Of a stretch of 64,000 bases of DNA, positions 58,676 to 64,000 are shown one piece after another (position 1 is the first letter of the stretch; each line of letters begins with the position of its first letter). This DNA comes from UBA7672 sp038326205 (GTDB lineage Bacteria > Pseudomonadota > Alphaproteobacteria > Caulobacterales > Hyphomonadaceae): assembly GCA_038326205.1 (NCBI GenBank), contig JBBQJV010000008.1, positions 18,751 to 82,750 of the forward strand, given 5' to 3'. The notes under the pieces were generated by a model, which worked only from the letters and a program-made list of their open reading frames with translations, was not told the origin of the DNA and did no database searches. Both the position numbers and the translations under genes were made by a program.

Positions 58676-58972
58676 ATGACTCGCGAAACCAGCAACACCA
58701 TTCGTGCATGGGGCGATGCCACGTTTGGCGCGCCTAGCGATCTCACCGTGCTCGTCACGCGCGCGCGTCTGGAGATGGACGAGCTTGAGAAAGCCATTTG
58801 CGAAGGCGATGTGGCCGAGGCGGGCAGGGAGGCGGCGGACGTCGTGATCCTCCTGCATCGCCTTGCCGGTATCCTTGGCCTCGAATTGTCGGAACAGGTC
58901 GATGCCAAAATGGCGATCAACCGCGCAAGAAGATGGAAATCATCCGGAGACGGCACAGGCGGCCACATCTAG
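58676..58972 (+). CDS. MazG-like nucleotide pyrophosphohydrolase domain protein
   Basis: 98 residues. The helical pattern EMDELEKAICEGDVAEAGREAADVVILLHRLAG fits the ExxE...ExxD metal-binding signature of MazG/DUF550-type all-alpha NTP pyrophosphohydrolases. It probably hydrolyses a nucleotide triphosphate. The ATG at 58676 follows GAGG; an earlier ATG at 58655 lies in the repeat. It separates serC from serA, so it may be co-transcribed with them. Confidence 0.7.
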   Translation: MTRETSNTIRAWGDATFGAPSDLTVLVTRARLEMDELEKAICEGDVAEAGREAADVVILLHRLAGILGLELSEQVDAKMAINRARRWKSSGDGTGGHI

Positions 58973-59017
58973 CCGCACCCGCTCCCAACGCATTGAAAGA
59001 CACGGAGACAGACCACC

Positions 59018-60601
59018 ATGACCACCAAAGTGAAAGTTCTTATCGCCGACGATCTTGCGCCCGGCGCAGCCGACATCTTCCGCAACCGCGGCATCGAGGT
59101 CGATTTCAAGGTCGGCCTCAAGAAGGACGAGTTGATCAAGATTATTGGCGAGTATGATGGTCTTGCCGTTCGCTCTGCCTGTAAGCCCGACAAGGACGTG
59201 ATCGCGGCGGGCACGAATCTCAAGGTCATCGGTCGCGCGGGCATCGGCGTTGACAATGTCGACGTGAAAGCTGCGACCGCCAAGGGTGTCATCGTGATGA
59301 ACACGCCGTTTGGCAATGCGATTACAACCGCCGAGCATGCCATCGCGATGATGTTTTCGGCCGCCCGCCAGATTCCCTCGGCCAGCCAGCGCACGATTGC
59401 CGGCGAGTGGCCGAAGAAAGATTACATCGGGATCGAGCTTTACGCGAAGACGCTGGGCCTCATCGGCGCCGGCAATATCGGTTCGATCGTCGCCGACAGG
59501 GCGCTGGGCCTGAAGATGAAAGTGGTAGCCTACGATCCCTTCCTTACAGCTGAGCGCGCCACTGCGCTGGGTGTTGAGAAAGTCGAACTGGACGAGCTGC
59601 TGGCCCGCGCCGACGTGATCACGCTGCACACGCCTCTGACCGATCAGACGCGCAACATCCTGTCAGCCGAGAATCTCGCCAAGACCAGGAAGGGCGTGAT
59701 CCTGATCAACTGCGCGCGTGGCGGTCTTGCCGACGAGGCGGCGGTTCGCGCGGGCCTCGACAGCGGCCACATCGGTGCGGCCGCGTTCGACGTGTTCCTC
59801 GAGGAGCCGGCGAAAACCAATGTGCTGTTCGGCGCGCCGAATTTCATCGCGACACCGCATCTTGGCGCCTCGACCGTTGAGGCGCAGGACAATGTCGCTT
59901 TCCAGGTCGCCGAACAGATGGCCGACTATCTGCTGACCGGCGCCGTCACCAACGCACTGAACACGCCGTCGGTCACGGCCGAAGAAGCGCCAAAGCTGAA
60001 GCCGTTCGTGGCGCTGGCCGAGAAGCTGGGGCAATTTGCTGGGCAAGTTGCGGACGGCAGCCTGTCGGAAGTCGAAATTGAATACGAAGGCCAGGTCACG
60101 CAACTCAACCGCAAGCCGCTTACGTCTGCGGCGCTGGCGGGTCTGCTGCGTCCTTTCCTTGCTGAAGTAAACATGGTGTCGGCGCCGTCGGTTTTGCAAG
60201 AGCGCGGTGGGTCGCTGAAAGAGTCGACCAACGAATCCAGCCCGGTTTACGACTCACTGATCCGCATCAAGGTGAAGGTCGAAGGCAAGTGGCGCTCGGT
60301 TGCAGGCGCAATCGTCGGCGGCAAGCCGCGTATCGTCGAGGTGAAAGGCATGCAGCTGGAAGCCGACTTCCAACCCTACATGCTGTTCGTCAACAACTCG
60401 GACAAGCCGGGCTTCATCGGCGCGATGGCGGGCCTTTTGGGTGAAGCGAAGATCAATATCGCGACGTTCAACCTCGGCCGCGAAGCTGCCGGGGGCGATG
60501 CTATCGCCATCGTCGGCGTCGATCAGGACGTGCCTGAGAAAACGCTGAAGGCCATCGAGGCCCTGCCGCAGGTGCGTTATGTCAAAGTGCTGAAGTTCTA
60601 G
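59018..60601 (+). CDS. serA: Phosphoglycerate dehydrogenase
   Basis: 527 residues, the long form. NAD site GLIGAGNIGSIVADRALG, the substrate region INCARGGLADEAAV, and the His in ATPHLGASTVEAQ are seen; the C-terminus has an intervening domain and an ACT domain (PYMLFVNNSDKPGFIGAMAGLLGEAKINIATFNLGR). It catalyses the first step of serine synthesis and may be controlled by serine through ACT. ACGGAGA precedes the ATG. Confidence 0.97.
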   Translation: MTTKVKVLIADDLAPGAADIFRNRGIEVDFKVGLKKDELIKIIGEYDGLAVRSACKPDKDVIAAGTNLKVIGRAGIGVDNVDVKAATAKGVIVMNTPFGNAITTAEHAIAMMFSAARQIPSASQRTIAGEWPKKDYIGIELYAKTLGLIGAGNIGSIVADRALGLKMKVVAYDPFLTAERATALGVEKVELDELLARADVITLHTPLTDQTRNILSAENLAKTRKGVILINCARGGLADEAAVRAGLDSGHIGAAAFDVFLEEPAKTNVLFGAPNFIATPHLGASTVEAQDNVAFQVAEQMADYLLTGAVTNALNTPSVTAEEAPKLKPFVALAEKLGQFAGQVADGSLSEVEIEYEGQVTQLNRKPLTSAALAGLLRPFLAEVNMVSAPSVLQERGGSLKESTNESSPVYDSLIRIKVKVEGKWRSVAGAIVGGKPRIVEVKGMQLEADFQPYMLFVNNSDKPGFIGAMAGLLGEAKINIATFNLGREAAGGDAIAIVGVDQDVPEKTLKAIEALPQVRYVKVLKF

Positions 60602-60625
60602 TCGAGGTTCATCGCTGAAAAACGT

Positions 60626-60655
60626 ATCAGCTCCGGAGCCATGCTCCGGGGCTGA
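60626..60655. terminator. Hairpin downstream of serA
   Basis: ATCAGCTCCGGAG / CTCCGGGGCTGAT form a nearly perfect 13-bp stem with a CCATG loop, 24 bp after serA. No long T-run follows, so it may be a weak terminator. Confidence 0.55.
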
Positions 60656-60714
60656 TGCATTTGGGCCTTCACAGCGGGCTTGGCTCTCCGGGCAATGCAG
60701 TTAGACTTCCCGCC

Positions 60715-61428
60715 ATGAACCGCCGTGGTTTTCTTGCAGGTCTGACTGCCGTCTCGTGCAGCAGCGCGCTGGCGCAGACGGCTGCAACGCCGTCCGCGCC
60801 ACTGATCTATTATGCGGGGCAGGCGGGCAGGCTGACCAGTGATCGTGATGCGGCGGGCGGCAATCCGTTTGCAACGGCGCTGGTTCAGGTGCTGAAAATC
60901 AAACCGCTGACGCTGAAGAAGTTCACCGAGCAGATGGCGTCGGCGAATGCGATCCACAGCAGAGGGTGGCAGCAGATGGACTATCCGTTCACGCTGCCAG
61001 ACCCGAAGCGGCGGCTGGACAAGAGCGACAGGCGCGTGGCGCTGGTGCTGATCAATGCCGACTATTCGAAGTCGGATGCGTACTCGCTTCCCGGTGCGCG
61101 GTTCGATGCGATGCGCGTTCCGGTAGCGCTGACCGAAGCGGGCTTTGCAACGACGCTGGTGAAAGACGTCGATGCAGCGACGGCGCGCACTGCGCTGGCG
61201 GAGTTTGCTGTTCTGTCCGAAGGCGCTGACGACGCCGTGATATATATAGGTGGTCACGGGGCGCAGAGGAGCCGGGACGTCTATTGGCTGATGGGAGATT
61301 TTCCGGGTCAGCAAGCGAAGTGGCTCGACGATTACGCGATCAAAGTCAGCGAGATTGCCAAGTCGGCTAAAGCCCGCGAACTCAACCTGGTGCTCTACGC
61401 CAGCTGCAGGGATAATCCTTTTTTATGA
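60715..61428 (+). CDS. Caspase-like (C14-related) protein with permuted domain order and Tat signal
   Basis: 237 residues. The N-terminus MNRRGFLAGLTAVSCSSALAQ has a twin-arginine (RRxFL) signal. Residues 30-70 (PLIYYAGQAGRLTSDRDAAGGNPFATALVQVL) resemble the part that follows the catalytic Cys in normal caspase-family peptidases (IAYATaPG...NSPFtaALL). Residues 105-230 resemble the p20 core: RRVALVLINADYSKSDAYSLPGARFDA, IYIGGHGAQ (His181) and ASCRDNP (Cys231). The protein stops at DNPFL, exactly where the normal C-terminal part would begin. Both halves are present in swapped order. The catalytic His-Cys pair is retained. Confidence 0.68.
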   Translation: MNRRGFLAGLTAVSCSSALAQTAATPSAPLIYYAGQAGRLTSDRDAAGGNPFATALVQVLKIKPLTLKKFTEQMASANAIHSRGWQQMDYPFTLPDPKRRLDKSDRRVALVLINADYSKSDAYSLPGARFDAMRVPVALTEAGFATTLVKDVDAATARTALAEFAVLSEGADDAVIYIGGHGAQRSRDVYWLMGDFPGQQAKWLDDYAIKVSEIAKSAKARELNLVLYASCRDNPFL

Positions 61429-61441
61429 CCGAGCGCTTTTC

Positions 61442-61810
61442 ATGATCAATCCCGATGACGCGCAGAGCTTTTCCCGTGAGTGGGTGAAGGCGTGGAACGA
61501 TCACGACTTGCAGGCAATTCTCGCTCACTACGCAGATGAGGTGGTGTTTCATTCGCCGCGTATTCGCATGGTGACGGGGCAGGACGTGGACGTTGTGACC
61601 GGAAAGGCTGCGCTGGGCGACTACTGGAGCAAGGCGCTGGCGCAGGCGCGCGATCTGTTTTTCGAGATCGAGCAGGTGCTGACCGGGTCGGATGCTCTCA
61701 CGATCGTCTACACCAACCATCGCCAGCAAACCGTCGCCGAGACGTTTGTCTTCGGCGCCAGCGACAGCAATGCTGGGAAGATCGTGACGTCTATTGCAGC
61801 TTATGCCTGA
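61442..61810 (+). CDS. NTF2-like/SnoaL-type small protein
   Basis: 122 residues, starting INPDDAQSFSREWVKAWNDHDLQAILAHYADEVVFHSP, typical of the NTF2-like cone fold (SnoaL or nuclear transport factor 2-like). Such proteins act as small enzymes or ligand-binding domains. It starts 13 bp after the caspase-like stop and may be coupled to it. Its end overlaps the convergent gene by 10 bp. Confidence 0.75.
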   Translation: MINPDDAQSFSREWVKAWNDHDLQAILAHYADEVVFHSPRIRMVTGQDVDVVTGKAALGDYWSKALAQARDLFFEIEQVLTGSDALTIVYTNHRQQTVAETFVFGASDSNAGKIVTSIAAYA

Positions 61811-62586
61811 GGCGCAGCCTTGATAGCGGCAGGGGCAGCGTTCGCGCTTAACTTCGAGGCGTAGATTGCTGACTCCATCGCGATGGTGAGGCACATGGCT
61901 GGCGGCATGACGCGCGAGGCTGTCAGCAGCAGATTGCCAGCGACCTGCGCCGTGACAGCGACCCAGGAGAGGCGGCTGACGCGAATAGCCTGACCGGCTT
62001 TGACAAGCGCGGGCGGGAGATCGCCTGCGAGGGCCTCAAGCGTCGTCGGACCGACCAATTTCAGGAGATCGCGAACTGGCAATACGGGTTGAGCATTCTG
62101 CGCGACAGAGGGAAGTCCCTCAATGACCGAGCCGAATGAATCGTTCACATGTCGGAACATGGCGGGCACGTTCGGAAGTTCGCTGCGGTCGAGGCCTTTC
62201 TGAAGAGCGGCTGTGACCAGCATGTTCCAAACGCGTGAGCGTGCGATTTCCGGATCGCGGACACTGTAGAGCATTTCATTGAGCTCATCGCCGTAAACCA
62301 ATACGCGGCCATCCTTGAGCGCTATTGTCTTGAGACGATCGTCGGCGCGGGCCTTCGTGACGCGTTCAGCGTCGGCCAGCAGCGACACCTGAGCGCAGAC
62401 GCCAGCGATCGCGCCGGCTGCAGCCAGAAGCGTCGGCGCGTGCATCTTGTTTTCAAGCGCGACACGGGGCGGAAGGGTCCGCAGGATAAGACCGAACGCA
62501 TAGGTACAGGCGATCTCATCCGACTGCCCCGCCCAGGGGAAGCTGTTGCCCGGTATGGCTGCAGTTTCAGCCGGTTTCGCCTGCAT
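61801..62586 (-). CDS. Hypothetical protein
   Basis: 261 residues, starting MQAKPAETAAIPGNSFPWAGQ; GTG at 62598 is an alternative. It contains helical parts (TLLAAAGAIAGVCAQVSLLADAERV) and VYGDELNEMLYS and a hydrophobic region near the C-terminus (LLLTASRVMPPAMCLTIAMESAIYAS). Not assigned to a family. The much longer open frame reaching 63807 is antisense to the VOC and MerR genes and is spurious. Confidence 0.6.
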   Translation of the reverse strand: MQAKPAETAAIPGNSFPWAGQSDEIACTYAFGLILRTLPPRVALENKMHAPTLLAAAGAIAGVCAQVSLLADAERVTKARADDRLKTIALKDGRVLVYGDELNEMLYSVRDPEIARSRVWNMLVTAALQKGLDRSELPNVPAMFRHVNDSFGSVIEGLPSVAQNAQPVLPVRDLLKLVGPTTLEALAGDLPPALVKAGQAIRVSRLSWVAVTAQVAGNLLLTASRVMPPAMCLTIAMESAIYASKLSANAAPAAIKAAPQA

Positions 62587-62683
62587 CGTCTCAATCACGT
62601 ACAGTCTCCCACTTGATCCGGGGCGAACTCTGCAATTAGCGGACCGCGCAATTATTAACCCAAAATCGCTCACGAAGTAATAG

Positions 62684-62715
62684 TTGACCCTGACGGAACG
62701 TGAGAGCGCATGGCT
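62684..62715 (+). promoter_or_regulatory. MerR-type promoter upstream of the VOC-MerR pair
   Basis: TTGACC (62684) and ATGGCT (62710) are separated by 20 bp, longer than the usual 17 bp, with an imperfect dyad in the spacer (CTGACGGAACGTGAG). This is the layout of promoters activated by MerR-family proteins, and a MerR-type gene is the second gene of the unit. Confidence 0.65.
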
Positions 62716-62737
62716 GTGTCGACTTGAGGAGTTAGCC

Positions 62738-63214
62738 ATGCCGGTCGACCACAATTTCGATCCGCCCATCATGGGGCGCCATAACGGCTTCGACGTGTAT
62801 GCGATGCCGATGTTCATGCGACTGGAGACGGGCGATCTCGCGGCTACAGTGCGTTGGTATCGGGAGGCGCTGGAGTTTGGGATTATGTTCGAGACGCCCA
62901 TGATGGCGCACCTGCGACGGAAAAAATTCCAGGACCTTCTGGTGCTTGCGTCCCCCACCGGAGGGGCGCCTTCGCATGGCCTGGCCATGGCGTTCGATGC
63001 GGAAGGGGAGGTAGACGCGATCTGGCGACGGGTATCGGATGCAAAGCGCGTTGGATTGGCGCAGGTTGATCGGCTGCCGCAGACGATGCCGTGGAATACA
63101 CGGGAGTTGCGTGTGATCGATCCCGACGGACGCGTGCTTGTCTTCCACGAACAGGCAAAGGACGCTGAGGCCTTGGCGCGGATGATACGGATGCTCAAGG
63201 TAGACGAGCGATGA
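62738..63214 (+). CDS. VOC family (glyoxalase-like) protein
   Basis: 158 residues. The vicinal-oxygen-chelate fold shows FMRLETGDLAATVRWYREALEFGIMF at the first half and RELRVIDPDGRVLVFHEQ at the end. Such proteins act in bleomycin-type resistance, glyoxal or aromatic metabolism. TGAGGAG lies 8 bp before the ATG. It overlaps the MerR gene by ATGA, suggesting a two-gene unit in which the MerR protein responds to the VOC protein's ligand. Confidence 0.85.
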   Translation: MPVDHNFDPPIMGRHNGFDVYAMPMFMRLETGDLAATVRWYREALEFGIMFETPMMAHLRRKKFQDLLVLASPTGGAPSHGLAMAFDAEGEVDAIWRRVSDAKRVGLAQVDRLPQTMPWNTRELRVIDPDGRVLVFHEQAKDAEALARMIRMLKVDER

Positions 63215-63981
63215 GGGAGCTGACGGTAAAGCAGCTGGCCGCGATCTCCGGCGTGACGGTGCGGACGCTTCACCATTATGACGAGATCGGTCTGCTGGCC
63301 CCGGCGCATGTCGGCGCGAATGGTTATCGGCATTACGGGCGAGCCGAGCTGATGCGGCTGCAGCGCATCCTGTTTCATCGCGAACTCGGCGTGCCGCTGG
63401 GCGAGATCGGGGAGCTGCTGGAACTTGAGGGCGAGGATCAGGTGGGCGTCCTGATGCGTCATCGCGAAAGGCTTGAGGCGGAGCAGGCGCGGTTTCGCGT
63501 TCTCATCGAAACCATCGACCGCACGGTCGCAAGCATCAAGGGACAATTGCCGATGTCGAACGCGAATCTCTATCAGGGGTTCTCGACGGAAAAGCAGGCC
63601 GACTACGCGGCCTGGCTCGTCGAGCGGTATGGTGAGCAGATGCCGGGACACATCGATCGTTCGCGCAAGGCTATGGCGAAGATGAGCGGCGCTGAGCAGA
63701 GCGCCATGATGGAGACGTTGAAGGATATCGAGACCGGTCTCGTCGAAGGCATGAAGCGTGACATCGATCCAGCGGCAGAGCCGGTCGACCGCATGATCGC
63801 GCGGCATCGGGCCTGGGTCGCGGCCTCGTGGGACAAGCCTTGTCCGCCGGAAGCCTATGCAGGGCTGGCCGATCTGTTCCTGTCACATCCGGATTTCGTG
63901 GGGAGGTATGAGGCTTTGGCGCCGGGCTTTGCGGTCTGGCTGACCGACGCCATGAAGGCGCATGCGATCCGACAGGCATGA
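63211..63981 (+). CDS. MerR family regulator with TipAS-type effector domain
   Basis: 256 residues. The winged helix is LTVKQLAAISGVTVRTLHHYDEIGLLAPAHVGANGYRHY, followed by a coiled-coil dimer helix and a TipAS-type C-terminal domain (NLYQGFSTEKQADYAAWLVERYG). TipAS domains bind thiopeptides and other drug-like ligands. The likely target is the MerR-type promoter at 62684, making this an autoregulated unit. The ATG overlaps the VOC stop by 4 bp. It ends 19 bp before the window edge. Confidence 0.9.
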   Translation: MRELTVKQLAAISGVTVRTLHHYDEIGLLAPAHVGANGYRHYGRAELMRLQRILFHRELGVPLGEIGELLELEGEDQVGVLMRHRERLEAEQARFRVLIETIDRTVASIKGQLPMSNANLYQGFSTEKQADYAAWLVERYGEQMPGHIDRSRKAMAKMSGAEQSAMMETLKDIETGLVEGMKRDIDPAAEPVDRMIARHRAWVAASWDKPCPPEAYAGLADLFLSHPDFVGRYEALAPGFAVWLTDAMKAHAIRQA

Positions 63982-64000
63982 GCGGGCGATCTCAGACGCG

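Noticed and set aside
61417..61428. T6 run at the end of the caspase-like gene, a possible frameshift
   Set aside because: Shifting the frame leads into the upstream extension of the NTF2-like gene, not into more caspase sequence.
61801..63807. 668-codon open frame on the minus strand
   Set aside because: Only the last 261 codons look coding; the rest is antisense to the VOC and MerR genes.
1..64000. CRISPR arrays, tRNA or rRNA genes
   Set aside because: No regularly spaced repeats, cloverleaf-like sequences or rRNA segments were noticed on reading; a tRNA or covariance search was not possible.

Overview
The window is 64 kb of GC-rich chromosome from an alphaproteobacterium, most like the Caulobacterales or Hyphomonadaceae. 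The evidence is a DivL-type kinase with tyrosine in place of the phospho-acceptor histidine, full TTAA-N7-TTAA CtrA boxes at flagellar genes and at divL, a ChvI/ChvG system next to a mannose-type EIIA, HPr and ahcY, a MipZ-like ATPase, and SOS boxes of the alphaproteobacterial GAAC-N7-GAAC type. No rRNA, tRNA or CRISPR array was seen.

Layout. 0-6 kb: the end of a COQ4-like gene, a zincin, an FkbM methyltransferase, an SOS-box-controlled mmcB with a downstream gene encoding a beta-clamp-binding-like peptide, an ECF sigma factor with a ChrR-like partner, and rsmB. 6-13 kb: rpe, heparinase II/III-like, a FlaA1/WbpM-type sugar dehydratase, purH. 13-19 kb: a vWA protein, a lipoprotein, a phospholipase-like/DUF4332 fusion, a CaiB-type CoA-transferase, small membrane proteins, and a pentapeptide-repeat gene broken by two stop codons. 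19.46-21.69 kb: a 2,230-bp element with perfect 24-bp terminal inverted repeats, small passenger genes and a decayed IS1-type transposase. 21.7-27.5 kb: the imuA-imuB-dnaE2 mutasome operon with its own SOS box. 28.3-30.8 kb: divergent flgB-flgC-fliE and fliO-fliP with two CtrA boxes between them. 30.8-41.8 kb: a phosphotransferase, a His/Met-rich envelope pair, a serine hydrolase, divL, phosphomannomutase, an acyltransferase and a secreted protein. 41.8-48.7 kb: ahcY with a SahR-like palindrome, a frameshifted DUF3592-like gene, an EF-hand protein, HPr, EIIA, chvG, chvI and the MipZ-like ATPase. 48.8-57.2 kb: alkaline phosphatase, small secreted proteins, a second serine hydrolase, GMC oxidoreductase, CsbD, EamA transporter and M20 peptidase. 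57.3-64 kb: a structured leader, serC, a MazG-like gene, serA, a caspase-like protein with its two halves in swapped order, an NTF2-like protein, a hypothetical gene, and a VOC-MerR pair behind a MerR-type promoter.

Themes. Two DNA-damage loci, mmcB with a clamp-motif partner and imuA-imuB-dnaE2, carry matching SOS boxes 20 kb apart; MmcB is known to act with ImuABC in Caulobacter, so the partner gene is a candidate new mutasome component. Cell-cycle control appears as divL, CtrA boxes and the MipZ-like protein. Envelope sensing appears as ChvIG and ECF/ChrR. The least expected protein is the Tat-exported, apparently circularly permuted caspase-like protein at 60.7 kb.
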